A DNA stretch of 64,000 bases from Limnoperna fortunei (taxonomy: Eukaryota > Mollusca > Bivalvia > Mytilida > Modiolidae): positions 4,405,547 to 4,469,546 of the forward strand of contig OX104116.1 of assembly GCA_944474755.1 (NCBI GenBank). The letters run 5' to 3'. Positions within the stretch are counted from its first letter, which is position 1. The number at the start of each line of letters is the position of its first letter. Below the pieces are notes generated by a model. That model saw nothing but the letters and a program-made list of their open reading frames with translations. It was not told the origin of the DNA and made no database searches. Below, piece after piece: positions 12,741 through 25,600 of the stretch. The position numbers were made by a program, and so were the translations under genes.

Positions 12741-13462
12741 ACATGCATTTTACCCCAAATATTATCAAATCACAATGATGAAAGGTACATGTGGTTCATA
12801 TTTGTTGGTGAAATTCTATATAAATTCAAGATGTTTACATGTGTATCTAAGGTTTCAAGTTTGATCCGAATATTGTACTTCAATCTAAAACCATAAAATC
12901 TGAAATAAATTAAGACTGAAATTCATGTTTGATCAATTTGTAAATAATAATTTAGTTGTACATGTTCTTTAGAGTACATGTATTAAAACATTCAATGTTC
13001 AATTGTAGATAATAAATGTATATATTTTTTAAGTATTTTATTTTGTTTAAAAAAACAATTTTATATAAAGTTTGTAGTTTAAAACAAACATCAACACAAA
13101 TGACGTACACAGTTCTAAAATTTGTATACTACTAGCAGTAAATGAAAGCAAAAAAAACATCACTTATGAAACTGAATATTATTGAAAATACAGGATATTT
13201 GAATTACTTGACCATCAAGATGAAACACGTTATATGCAAGTTACATCTATACATATGTTCGTGTACAATCAGAGTACGAACAGACAGATGATATAAAATT
13301 TTAAAGCTATCAGGAGTTATCGAACGTACATAATATACATAATAATCTTCAGCAACATTTTTTTTTAATTTGAGCAGACGACAGATAGCTACATATCCAA
13401 GATAAAAAATGATACAAATGTTCAGAACAACAAAGATTAATCGTACTAAATGTATATACCAC
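12741..13462. other. AT-rich 3' flank of the minus-strand HEPN gene
   Basis: No exon resembling exons 3-5 of the plus-strand relative was found on the minus strand here. An ATTAAA (minus strand, 13364-13369) is a weak candidate poly(A) signal about 95 bp past the stop. Confidence 0.35.
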
Positions 13463-16400
13463 TCATAGATCTAAGTATTTCAGTACCTTTTCTAATTCAT
13501 TCCATACTGTAGTAAATTCAGGCGTTGGTAATCTGTCTTTCTCAGAATGTGCTATTTTATTTCTGTAATATTTCACTCTGGCTAAGTCAGCTCCATCGTG
13601 GATTTCAGAACTAGGTGGTAACACATCAAAGCCCATTACTGGGTGAGGTATTGCAGATAAATTGCGTAATAAACATATCATCAAAGTGATGTCATAATTA
13701 CTGGAAGATGTGCAACCTGCATACAAATAAATTAAGCTCACTTTAAGAATTTTATTTTCATAATAATATTTTTCTACTTCCAATTTTTTTCATGCTATCA
13801 TTTTTTCTGACTGATAAAAATGATTTTCAGGTTTTGTTTAAATAGTGTCTTACAATGAAGGTCGGAAATAAAATTGCCCAAGTATACCTAACTATACTAA
13901 AAGTAAGAGTTTTGTGTTTTAGCTTTTTTGCGTGAAAAAATGGAAACTGTTTGGTCGAGCGTATCCTCCTTTTGTAGATCCAAAAATGTGCAAATTAAAA
14001 TCAGCAATTTTTGTCAACAGTTAATCAACGTTTTGAAAATATTTTGATAGGACCAAAATTTGACCTTGTTTTGATCGGAATTGTAAGTAAACATAGGAGC
14101 AAGCGATTGTCATCTGTTCGAAACCATTTGTTTGCAGTTTACACGGGAAGAGTCTCGCGTTTTTCCCATATACCATAGAACGTTACAAAAGTAGACGAAC
14201 CTATGTAAACAAAATAAGATCACGTTAGAAACACAAATGGCTGACTAACAATATAAAATTCCCATAGCAGAAGTAAGGGAAAATTTGTGACATGTCATGC
14301 ATGTAAACAACATGAAATGTGGACATGTTATCGTGGAATCATTTTTTTCGGTTACACATGAACCATTCTTAACACTTCCGGTTACACATGAACCATACTT
14401 AGCCCTTAATTTTTATACCCATTACATGTTTGGGTATAAAAAGAGGTTTGATCGTGTCAGGGGTAGAAACTTACAATCTACTTACAAATCAACCAGCCAA
14501 CTATCCAGCCATTCATCCATATATGTTTTGGATCCAAGTTACATTTGTAATTCTAAAACACTATTAGTTAATATCGGCTAACAAGGCCCCTAACAATATT
14601 GTATTTGTATGCAGAATACCTTACAATGACTGAAAAGAATTAGGGTTGAAATTTCAAATGACAACTCTAATATATACTCCGACGACACTTACAAAAGAGG
14701 AAATCCTGGACAATTTGCCCTTTTTAGCTTCATCTAGAAATCTATAATGAAGGTCGTTTGAGAACCACTATTTACGACAAAAGGGGTGAGGGGTGAGACA
14801 TCAGGATGAAAATTGTAACTTCCACTACGGTACGCCATGTTGGGATGCGCTTGGCGCTTGGCAGCTTTGTTTTTCCGTTTTTTAAAAAAGATTTCTTGTT
14901 GCAAAATTAACTATAAATGAGTATGTTTAAGACCACAACCCAACAACAAATTTTGAGAACTGGTGGTCAAACTTGACTACTTCTTGCTAGTGTATGTGTA
15001 TCCATATTTACTATTACATTGACAGCAAATAAATACCTATATTTCCACGTGAAATAAATTTCAGCAAAATTAACATTGTATAATCACTATTTTATGATCA
15101 GAATGAATTCATTTATCTATTACAAAAGGGCCAGGGAAACCATGGACAAGAAATAAAGAGCAGCATGAATTTTTACATTGTGACAAAAGAGGCACTGAAT
15201 GGAAACGAAGTACTCCTTGATCACGAAAATCTTATGCAAATGCAAACAAAGTATGTTACACACGACATAAAGCCAGTCTTAACATTTTGTTTCTGCATGC
15301 TGTCGAAAACACTCATTCCACATAACCGACATCTTTCCAATGTGTACAAGCCTGTATGTTTCATTGTCGGCCCTATTGAAACAAAAAAAGCCCTTCGTAG
15401 ATGGAGCTGGAATATTGCCACTAAGGAATAACATTATAGTAAAATAAAACAGTAAAACAACGTAGTGGAGTTGTATGACTTTCATGGTTTCTTTCTTAAT
15501 TTAAAAAGTAGCATCAATCTGAAATTGCTGGGTTGCAGCACTTGCCTTTATAAATAGGAAATGGTTAAGCTGGAAGAAAGCTGGTGTACAACTTATGATC
15601 TTTCAACTAAGTTGTAGTTTTTAGATCTGGGTTGAACACTCTAGCAGAAATTGATTACACAACATAAATACCATCATTACCACACTTTGCTGGGAAAAGT
15701 CTTAAGTCTCCAAAATAGAAAAAAAATCTTTAAATAATACCATAATAACAACTAAAAACCTGTAATATATAAGGGATTTTTCTTTAAAGTTTATTTGATC
15801 GGGTTTGAAAACTGTATGAGGAATTGATTACAATTTCAAAAAATAGGTAATATCTTTTGAAAAAAAATTGCTTAAAATTGACACGTTGCCCGAATCTGTA
15901 ACAAAGGAAAATATTCTTCAAACAATTACACAGTAGATTTCGAAAAAAGACTAGGCTCATTGTAGCCGCTACAAAAGGCTAAATTCTCCGCCCCTACCCA
16001 AAACTCCATACTTTTCCAGTGGCAGTCAAAGTTTTATTCCCTATGACCCATCCCAACCCCATTTTCCGTTGATTTATTGTTTGTTAACTTGTTCCCGTCC
16101 TGAATATAGCTGAAATACTGCTCGCTGGACGTAAAGCAGACATCCAATCAATCAATCAATCACAGTAGCACGTACACAAATTTAATACGGCAATCTGTCT
16201 GTGAAGTTTCAGTGATCTGGTTTGAAAATTGTATGATTTTATTACACAAAATAGCTACCCTATCATTCGCCCGACTTCATCATACGTATTACCTGGGATT
16301 TGCACTGTTTGATAACCGTGCAACGTGGCTAAAAGTGGAAAAGTAGTGATGGACATTTTAAGTTCCTTACCAATATAATTATGCCAAAATAAACATAAAA

Positions 16401-17712
16401 AGAAAGTTGATTTGAGTTAGAGTGAGTTCAATTGTGATAAATTTGATTATTTAGATTTGCACAGCAATTAATTATTCAAATATATGTACTAAACAGGATT
16501 AAATAAAGGTCAAGCATAATCACTGAGGATATCTACTTCTTTAATTTTAGCTACAATTATATTTATGTGCATACACGTACAAAGCCTCTTATCACGAAAG
16601 AGTCACGAAAGCCGGTGCACTGCATATAATTATGACATAAGAGGCAAGGAAAAGGATTTTTACATTAATTTGCGGACTTTCATTTCTAGCCGTTGTACAA
16701 GTGTACCATCGAATTACAGAAATATTGTATAATAATAAATAGTAAGTGTGTGTAATGTTCTTTATAAATTCATAAAAAGATTTTTTTTTAAACCACTCCC
16801 ACCCCCCCCCCCAAAAAAAAAATAAATAAAGCGGTGAATGCCATGTATAAATATTTCACCACAAGCTCTAGTTTATAATGATACAATACCTTCTAGTTAT
16901 GTTAATATTTGTGAAGTCCTATATCACAAGAGAGTGAATGAATACAATGTACTGGATAAAATAATGAACATTTATAGTTTTATATCTATATGTACAAAGT
17001 TAGAGGTACAAATGTAGTAATTCATCTGGCTATGGGCGCCCAAATTGTATGCGCACACAGTAAAACCTGGTTAAAAGGTCAGGATAAACGTGCTTGGTCA
17101 ATAATTAATTAATATGTTTCTGAAATAAATGTAATCTTTTGTATGAATATACACAATACATAAATTGAAAATGCATTAGGAAGAAGACATCAAATTTTGA
17201 AAACGTATAGGTAACTCGTGAAAATTGGAAAAAAATATTGAGCCCCATTTTTCAACAAGAAAAGCATCTTGATCCTAATTTATAATAACACCCTCTATTC
17301 TTTAACATAGGTATGCTGTCTTAATTTAAAATATCACTGACTTTTTTTTTCAACCATATATTATGAAATTGGGCAACCCCCCTCCCCCATATGGAACATA
17401 ACTTAGAGGCCATTGGAACTTTGTATTTGTATACAAAAGGGCTTCTGGAATCACAACCCCAGACTTGGGAGGATGTGAATAAATTACATAATGATATTTA
17501 CCTGTTGTAGGAAACAAAAGAGCCATTTGTGTTGTTGTCAGCCATTTCCTTTGTACAAAGGCCTTTAATTTGGGCTCCTCTTTTTGCAGTATTGTTGTCA
17601 ATGTAGTTGGAGGGAAATATCTGTCAAACGTGTTTCTAACAACTATAGGTGATACACCATTGACTAGTTTAAATATTCGGATGAAATTTCCTTCTTCTTC
17701 CGTCATTGCCAT
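13463..17712 (-). CDS. DZIP3-type HEPN-domain protein, two exons
   Basis: Exon 1 is 17712-17502 (211 nt, ATG in strong context aaaATGG). Exon 2 runs from 13716 to the stop at 13463. The intron begins gtaaat and ends tatgcag, and the joined frame is 154 aa. The protein aligns throughout with residues 1-149 of the main gene's product: a conserved IFKLVNGV...RNTFDRYFPP start, then ITLMICLLRNL, then the HEPN RX4H motif at R122-H127 (YYRNKIAH). HEPN domains with this motif are commonly metal-independent RNases, so RNA cleavage is inferred. Intron phase (1) is the same. If the weak donor GTACTG at 13486 were used, exon 2 would be 230 nt as in the relative and the protein would continue, but no further exons were seen. 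An acceptor-like 'ttttattttag' precedes the ATG, suggesting a 5' UTR exon. It may be a HEPN-only gene or a truncated receptor gene. Confidence 0.7.
13717..17501 (-). other. Intron of the HEPN-only gene
   Basis: About 3.8 kb of AT-rich intron, phase 1. It contains a short hairpin 'ttatacccattacatgtttgggtataa' (14415-14441), a repeat end with an ATCA run near 16010-16160, and a C/A homopolymer tract near 16796-16830. Frames at 14297-14581 and 15165-15431 show no recognisable domain. Confidence 0.5.
16010..16165. mobile_element. Interspersed repeat 3' end with ATCA tail
   Basis: The text 'gaatatagctgaaatactgctcgctggacg' followed by 'aagcagacatccaatcaatcaatcaatca' resembles a mollusc retroposon 3' end with a short simple tail. 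The family was assigned from memory only. Confidence 0.4.
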
Positions 17713-17954
17713 TTTCTAAAATAAAATGTTAAAAAACGCTATAAGTATTAATTAATGGCTGGAAATCAACATTTTGTAGGTTTCAAGAATTTAATCCATG
17801 GATCTGTGTAATGTGTGAATATGTACACTGATTTATTGATTTGTAGATTGCTTTATGTGTCGGATCGAACACTCTTTGTAGAGTTTTGTAGCAATTATTT
17901 GGAAATGTATCATATATTTTCATAATTTTAGTGTAATGTTTGTTTGTTTGAAGA

Positions 17955-18131
17955 GTTTAACGCCACTTTCAGCAATTTTTCTGCTACAGTTTTTATTGTA
18001 GGAGGACGCCAGTGTACTCGAAGAAAACGTCCGGGAAACTGACATTACTTGTCAATTAGGATAGGTTAGGTAAACCGCGCCTGCAGTAATACTCGAACCC
18101 GCAACCTCGGTGTTTGCATGCACTAAATGAC
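17955..18131 (-). mobile_element. tRNA-derived SINE, truncated, minus strand
   Basis: Starts (on +) with 'gtttaacgccactttcagca', the reversed tail of the SINE family, and reaches the box-B region 'actcgaacccgcaacctcgg'. The head beyond that is mostly lost. Confidence 0.6.
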
Positions 18132-18299
18132 TTCTTTTTTCGGAAACAAAAAGGGGATTTGTAACATGAATAAAGTCTGTAACTGTCTACATTATTTACA
18201 CAATATGGTCTATGGTCAGCTTTCTTTATTTTAATCATCCTACCCTCCACCAACAGAGCCTCTCTATAATATTATTTATAATAAATTTACACTAAAATA

Positions 18300-18548
18300 A
18301 AGGGGCGCTGGACAAGTCGTTAAAATAGATCGTGGTCTGTAAACACTGATATTGCAGGTTGGTTCGATCCTCAATGAGGGCAGGGTGCGCTCGACTCCAA
18401 TCTTAATTTACAAAGATTGCCAGTTTTCGTACCAAAGGTCGGGGTTTTTTCCGGGTACTCCGGCTTCCTTCCACAATAAAAACTGGACACCATGATATAG
18501 CCGAAAAATTGCTAAACGTGGCATTGAACACCATTCAAACAAACAAAC
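18300..18548 (+). mobile_element. tRNA-derived SINE, plus strand
   Basis: Head with box-B-like GGTTCGATCCTC near 18361, then 'gcagggtgcgctcgactcc', 'gattgccagtttt', 'ccgggtactccggcttcc', 'aataaaaactggacacca', and a tail 'gctaaacgtggcattgaac' running into 'caaacaaacaaacac'. It has the same order as the copy at 42785-43025, with a CAAA-type simple tail. Confidence 0.75.
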
Positions 18549-18646
18549 ACTAACATAATGATAATATATATTACATTTACTAATAACGGCTACAAAAATT
18601 AACAAGAAGGGTTCCACATTTACAAATTTACAAATCAAAGAATAAA

Positions 18647-18934
18647 ATGGAAAACAGTCTTATTCCAACCATCAATACATTCCTCTACAACTCAGACTTG
18701 ATGCATAGGGTAAAATCCAGCGGTACCAGAAAAAAAACAGACACGATAGGTACAGCAGATGATATCTTCCGTGTGACAGCAGTATTGAGGCAACAATATG
18801 AGTGCAAGTCTTGTGCAAATGTGCTTCAGTTTATGGACCACCCACACAGTAGGATTCAATTCAGTGCCTTAATTGATAACTTTGGCTATGTTGAAGTTCT
18901 TATAACATTTATTGTTATTATATTTTTTGTATGA
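18647..18934 (+). other. Open frame of unknown status
   Basis: A 95-aa frame containing DDIFRVTAVLRQQYECKSCANV, with a hydrophobic C-terminus (VEVLITFIVIIFFV). I recognise no domain, and it has no neighbour that would explain it. The composition is more protein-like than most frames nearby, so it could be an exon of an unknown gene, but chance is equally possible. Confidence 0.15.
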
Positions 18935-20689
18935 ATGATTCCTTTATGTTTTGATGATATGCAATAGACATTGTTACCCTTAAATCGCATTTTCTTTAAC
19001 TGTTTTTTTAAATAGCCAACTCAATAAAAATAGTTAGGATATATTTAGAAAAATATTTATTGCAAAAAAACAAATGAACTAGATCGTCTAGACTGACCCT
19101 GCAGCACGTGATCGTCTGACAACAATAATGCCACGTCCATTTCAAATTCTATTGATTTAATTATGTTACAAAACATATATAGTCCACGCGTTTTTCCATT
19201 TAACGAATTTAAACTATTTTACGCAAGAGTCTCGTAGTTTGAATACGTTAAATGGTATAAAACGTGGTATAAATAATACTTGTTATATCAAGATATCGAT
19301 AAATAATATGGTTTTTTCGATATAACGATATATTTATCGAGATCACGAAGTAACAAAATCGGTTTCTCGATAACGATACATTGTTTTTATCGATATCTCG
19401 ATGTAACGATGTCGTTTTCTCGAGATAACGATAGATTACTATATCGAGAATTTCTTTTTATCAAGATCTGGAATTTAAAAATCATATTTTTATATCCCCT
19501 TACGGCTTCCGTATTATTCATACTTGAATACTAAACAATGCGTAAGCCAAATAATTTTAATAATACAGTAATTTACATACCTGTGAATGAAGCAATAAAT
19601 ATTGCTCACTATTGTTGTTTAACGTTGACCTTTGAAAACCTCCATTTCGGTATAGTTACGTAATCATCGTACTTGCATCAGAAACAACTGTAACATTGTC
19701 AGCTATTCCACTTAATACAAATTATTGAAATACTCAAAAATTTCCAACAGAAGTGAACAAGGAATTTGCGTTTTTACGTTACTTCAAAACACAATTAAGA
19801 CAAGGATGATCAGCACAAAAATAGGACTGGAAATTACGTTTGTTTAAAAATAGTATACTTGCACTATATGACGAAGAAAATTCAATAACCTTTTCATTGC
19901 AGCTGAACCGTTTTAAAAATACTAGGTAACATGTACATTATAATGACAAGCTTCATTTACATATAAAATATTAAAACTTTAAAAACCAGATATAGAAGAA
20001 TACACAAAATAATGTAAGTTAATAAAACTTCGTCGAAAAGATCAAAATCTGTTTAAATCCATACCAGTCAGTTTAAACTTTAACGTTAACCTGTATTTTC
20101 TGCCTAACCTTAAAGCACACCAGTCCATGTTTTACTCTATGCAATTAAAATCAACTTTTTTCGCACCGACCGACAGGTACATCTATATTTTATATATTTA
20201 AAAAAAAATTACATTTTATCATTGTAATGTTCTGCATCTGCATTTTGCCGTTAATTTAATGAGATTAGTTGCACAAAAAATAAAAATATGAGATTTAAGA
20301 ACTTTATATATCGACTTTCAAATCTATGCCTTATCGTCTATAAAGCAATATTTTATTCTCTACAGTAAATTTAAAACCTACAAAATTTGGAAAGAACTTT
20401 TTCATCGTTTCGAACTTTATAAGATCGTTTTCATCATTATTCATATTACTTTTCACCAAAATGATGCAAGTCGGTTGATCGATGTGTTAAATGTATTAAT
20501 CTAGAGAAATACGGCGTAATCATTGAGATTTATAATCAAATTGTTAAAAGGGGCTATATTTTAAACCAATTGTTACAGAGCTAAAAGTCAATCGAAAGTC
20601 TCATTCGTGCGATCAATATTCATTAAAACTGTCTCATCGGTCACTCAGTGACACACGACTAGTTTAAGAAAGTAGCAAAGAAAACCGAC
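18935..20689. other. AT-rich DNA with an ATCGAT-rich patch
   Basis: No gene recognised. From 19285 to 19460 the sequence is an irregular series of 'tatcgataa', 'tcgatatctcgat' and 'ctcgagataacgat' motifs. 'ccatttaacg' (19197) and 'cgttaaatgg' (19246) form an inverted pair. Confidence 0.45.
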
Positions 20690-21330
20690 CGAACAACAAG
20701 AGCCAAAAACCAAGGGACAGTTACAAATCCGGATATAAACAAACACAACACAAAAATCAAAAACATAAAACACAGAAAGAGAGTAACCCGAACCCAATAA
20801 AAACCATGGGTGCACTCAGGTGCTCCGGACGAGTAAGCAGTGCCTGCCTCTAATTAGACACCCGTCGAGTTACTCATTGTCTTGTCTAGGGAAAAGTCAA
20901 ATCCAGGAATAGGAAACACTACCTTTGACTCAGCGAAAATGTCAGATCGTATTTGAGACACTGATTTCCCGTAACGATCAATTAAGTCGTGGTGCCGACC
21001 ATAGAACTTCTGGAGAGATAACATCAACCTAGGTACAACAAACCCTTGTTTGAGTAGTTTAGCAGTCAACAGCAGTAACCGGTCTAGAAAATCTGAATAA
21101 CGATCGCAGGATCTAGAATAATGTATAAGTTGTGAAATGTACACACCATACGCTGGAGCTGCTGGAATGTTGCTGTCGATGAACGGGAAGTTGACAATTG
21201 GAAAGTTGAAGTCATCGCGCTTGTCGTAGAGCCTAGTTTGTAGTTTTCCTGAGTCTATTTCTAGAAGTAGGTCTAAGTAAGAGGCTGATCTTAGTGTATT
21301 GGTGGTGTCTTTAATTTCAAGCTAAATCCT
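20690..21330 (-). pseudogene. Reverse-transcriptase C-terminal fragment and 3' tail
   Basis: On the minus strand, about 21325 to 20854 reads through KDTTNTLRSASYLDLLLEID, LYDKRDDFNFPIVNFPF, SNIPAAPAYGVYISQLIHYS and SLQKFYGRHHDLIDRYG before a stop. I know this block as the C-terminal part of reverse-transcriptase proteins abundant in molluscs and other marine invertebrates; I do not assign the retroelement class. An in-frame TAG just upstream (near 21315-21320) and the missing catalytic RT core show a 5'-truncated, dead copy. The downstream tail to about 20690 matches the diverged tail at 1720-1905. Confidence 0.75.
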
Positions 21331-21524
21331 ACAAACTGCAAGTCAAACCATGAACAAAAACATTTAACTGTTACAAGAACAATCCCGAGTTGGGTCTGTG
21401 GCGTATGTCTGACTGACGTTGTCTGGTAAGAAGCTTCTGTCAGTACCAACACTAGCTGTGAGTTGAGATTCCTTTGATGATCTGAGTATTTGGGATAAAA
21501 CAGTCTTGATAGCCTTGTTGTGAA

Positions 21525-22030
21525 AATCATCAATGGTACAGGGGGGATTCGAACCCTCAACCTCTGATCACCTCTGTGTCTGAAGTCAGCGCTCTAACCG
21601 ATTGATCTAAAGAAGTACTTCCCTAACGCAACCGATTTAGGCTGCAATTATCCTTCCTACACTCTTTTGGGACCGCCGGCACCATCCCGAGCAGTACACA
21701 GGTCCACTACTGTAATTTACTGCCGATCCACACCTGATACTCGGAACCTCTTGGGCCATATCTCCTTGCACTACGCCAGTGCCAATGGCCATATTAAATG
21801 TGCATCTCATGCACCGAAATCGGACACCAAGCCAATTATTCACTTATAGACACCATTCTCCCATACAGTAGTTGTTGCTCGCAGCGCCATTGTTGTGAAA
21901 ATCATCAATGGTACAGACGGGTTTCGAACCGTCAACCTGTGTGTCTGAAGTCAGCGCTCTAACCGATTGAGCTAAAGAAGTACTCTCTAACGCAACCGAT
22001 TAAGGCTGCATTTATCCTTGCTGCACTACA
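21525..22030 (-). repeat. Duplicated tRNA-like sequence (two copies about 373 bp apart)
   Basis: On the minus strand 21612-21525 and 21985-21897 read 'tttagctcaatcggttagagc' (D-arm-like; GATC in one copy) and end with T-arm-like 'gggttcgaatccc' and 'cggttcgaaacccg' before 'ctgtaccattg'. The acceptor strands do not pair well and the anticodon arm is irregular, so these look like tRNA pseudogenes or heads of a tRNA-derived retroposon rather than working tRNAs. The flanks (ttgttgtgaaaatcatcaatgg before, aacgcaaccgatt after) are duplicated with them. Confidence 0.55.
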
Positions 22031-22645
22031 ACCTATTAGACCCTTGACTCATCTACACAAAAAGGTGAGTTGGCCGGCCATGACGTGAGTACTTGTATAT
22101 AATATTATGCAAGCGGCGAAATCTTCTCAATATAACTTTTCTTTTGTATTTTGTTCCTTTCAACCTATCTTGTTCATTGACGAGAAGACTTCCTGCTTAT
22201 CGACACACGGTGCGAGCATGGGAGATGCTAGGTTATAATAGACAATCATCACCCTTGTTGAAGTCCATCCGACGAGCAATTTTACGTCGAGACATCCCTT
22301 ATTGGATCATGCCTAAACCTCATGTCGCTGGTTGTCTGAAAGTTACCGTTATCACATTTGTATAGACTAACCTTGGACACTTAAGATGGGGTATTTGCAG
22401 CCGTAACGGCAAAGATTATGATTGTTTTGAGGTTAGTCATGCATGTCTACGTACCAAAACGAACATTTCGTGCATTTGTACGGGGTTACTGTAGGAGAGA
22501 AAGTTTTAAAAATCAGTGGACTATTAATGCATCTGTTGGTTACTTATTGATTTTAAAACACACCTACCTTTGCCAATTTATTGAACTTGTACACTCATCA
22601 AAAACATTCCAAAAATAAAGTATTTCGTTTTCATTGGCAGTCAGT
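22031..22645. other. No feature recognised
   Basis: Short frames only. The right part may be decayed upstream sequence of the DIRS-like element that becomes recognisable near 22650. Confidence 0.3.
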
Positions 22646-22649
22646 ACAC

Positions 22650-25600
22650 TTGAAAATGTTTTAACAAATATCCAGAAAGGGAAAACTTTTTTACAGAGCT
22701 AGATTTGTAGCGTTTATTGCTGGGCAAATTATTTCCATGAAGGCTGTGTTTGAAAATGTAGTAAGGCTAAGAACTAGAGAACTGTATAAATGTATTCTTC
22801 TGAAAGGGAAATTGGGATTCGCAAGTGGCTTTAACAAATTTAACAATTGATGAGTTGAAATTTTGGTTTTATTCAGTATTTGATCTGACTGAAGTAGGTA
22901 GAGATTTGTATAATCCAATTTGTGCCCATTAAAAGATTATTGGGAACTTTCAAAAATTTGATTTGGGAGATAATTGGTCCACATGAAAACTTTGATACGT
23001 CCGAGTCTATCCGTGACTCAAAGTTAGCAGTTAGTACTATTGTTGGTAGTTCAGACCAAACTGACATGAGTAAAAGATCCTCTCTACTTTACTGGAGGCT
23101 TTGAGTAAGACATTGAAGGTAGCATTGACAAGGTCAGAGATCATAGCTTAACTGTCCACAAAAAAGATTTAAAAAAAATGTGACCAGCATGTATTAAATG
23201 GTAGAATGGTAGAGATGATTAAAAAAGAAAGGCAATTTAAGTTCATGCAAACGTAACAATGTAAAAGTGTCTGTCAAATGGTTACCTAAGGAACAAAATA
23301 AGATTGCGGACAATTTAAGCAGATATTCAGATTGCGCTGATTGGGGTATTTCTTTTGATGTATTTTTTATGCGAGATCAAGAATGGAAAATACACGCAAT
23401 CAATAGGTTCGCGACCGACTCAAAATGCACAAAATTAAATTCTCTTTTTTGTGCACTAGTACAGAAGCTGTAGATGCTTTTTTGTAAAATGGTCACACGA
23501 TAACAATTGGGTAGTTCCACTCCTCATGGTCACACGATAACTATTGGGTAGTTCCACCTCCTAATGGTCACTCGATAATAATAGAGTAGTTCCACCTCCT
23601 AATGGTCACTCGATTATAATAGAATAGTTCCACCTCCTAATAGTCACTCGATAATAAAAGAGTAGTTCCACCTCCTAATGGTCACACGATAACAATTGGG
23701 TAGTTCCACCTCCTAATGGTCACACGATAACAATTGGGTAGTTTCACCTTCTAATGGTTTCATGATAACAATAGGGTAGTTCCACCTCCTAGTGGTCACA
23801 CGATAACAATTGGGTAGTTTCACCTTCTAATGGTTTCATGATAACAATAAAGCAGTTCCACGTCCTAATGGTCACACGATAACAATAGGGTAGTTGCGCC
23901 TCCTAATGGTCACACGATAACAATAGGGTAGTTGCACCTCCTAATGGTCACACGATAACAATAGGGTAGTTGCACCTCCTAATAGTCACTCGATAACAAT
24001 TGGGTAGTTCCACCTCCTAATGGTTTCATGATAACAATTGGGTAGTTCCACCTCCTAATGGTCACACTATAACATTAGGGTAGTTCCACCTCCTAATGGT
24101 CACTGAATAACAATTGGGTAGTTTCACCTTCTAATGGTTTCATGATAACAAGAGGGTAGTTCCACCTCCTTATGGTCACACGATAACAATAGGGTAGTTC
24201 CACCTCCTAATGGTCACACGATAACAATTGGGTAGTGTAGTTCCACCTCCTAATGGTCATAGGATAACAATAGGGTAGTTCCACCTCCTAATAGTCACTC
24301 GATAACAATTGGGTAGTTCCACCTTCTAATGGTCACACGATAGCAATAGGGTAGTTCCACCTCCTAATAGTCACTCGATAACAATAGGGTAGTTCCACCT
24401 CCTAATAGTCACTCGATAACAATTGGGTAGTTCCACCTCCTAATGGACACACGATAACAATAGGGTAGTTCCACCTCCTAATAGTCACTCGATAACAATT
24501 GGGTAGTTCCACCTCCTAATAGTCACTCGATAACAATTGGGTAGTTCCACCTCCTAATAGTCACTCGATAACAATTTGGTAGTTCCACCTCCTAATGGTT
24601 TCATGATAACAATTGGGCAGTTCCACCTCCTAATGGTTTCATGATAAAAATTGGGAAGTTCCACCTCCTAATGGTCACACGATAACATTAGGGTAGTTCC
24701 ACCTCCTAATAGTCACTCGATAACAATTGGGTAGTTCCACATCCTAATGGTTTCACGATAACAATTGGGTTGTTCTACCTCCTAATGGTCACACGATAAC
24801 AATTGGATAGTTCCACCTCCTAATGGTCACACGATAACATTAGGGTAGTTCTACCTCCTAATAGTCACTCGATAACAATAGTGTAGTTCTACCTCCTAAT
24901 GGTAACACGATAACAATAGGGTAGTTCAACCTAGTAATGGTCACACGATAACAATAGGGTAGTTCAACCTCCTAATGGTTACACGATAACAATAGGGTAG
25001 TTCCACCTCCTAATGGTCACTCGATTATAATAGAATAGTTCCACCTCCTAATAGTCACTCGATAATAAAAGAGTAGTTCCACCTCCTAATGGTCACACGA
25101 TAACAATTGGGTAGTTCCACCTCCTAATGGTCACACGATAACAATTGGGTAGTTTCACCTTCTAATGGTTTCATGATAACAATAGGGTAGTTCCACCTCC
25201 TAGTGGTCACACGATAACAATTGGGTAGTTTCACCTTCTAATGGTTTCATGATAACAATAAAGCAGTTCCACGTCCTAATGGTCACACGATAACAATAGG
25301 GTAGTTGCGCCTCCTAATGGTCACACGATAACAATAGGGTAGTTCCACCTCCTAATGGTCACACGATAACAATAGGGTAGTTGCACCTCCTAATAGTCAC
25401 TCGATAACAATTGGGTAGTTCCACCTCCTAATGGTTTCATGATAACAATTGGGTAGTTCCACCTCCTAATGGTCACACTATAACATTAGGGTAGTTCCAC
25501 CTCCTAATGGTCACTGAATAACAATTGGGTAGTTTCACCTTCTAATGGTTTCATGATAACAAGAGGGTAGTTCCACCTCCTTATGGTCACACGATAACAA

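Noticed and set aside
12572..12896. Three overlapping frames after the 146-bp array
   Set aside because: They fall in the end of an interspersed repeat with gccgccgcc and an inverted ggcgagac pair; no protein family.
15165..15431. 88-codon plus-strand frame and overlapping minus frames
   Set aside because: They lie in the intron of the HEPN-only gene, have no recognised motif, and frames on both strands overlap.
21525..21985. Functional tRNA genes on the minus strand
   Set aside because: Acceptor strands do not pair and the anticodon arm is irregular in both copies, so I call them tRNA-like relics only.
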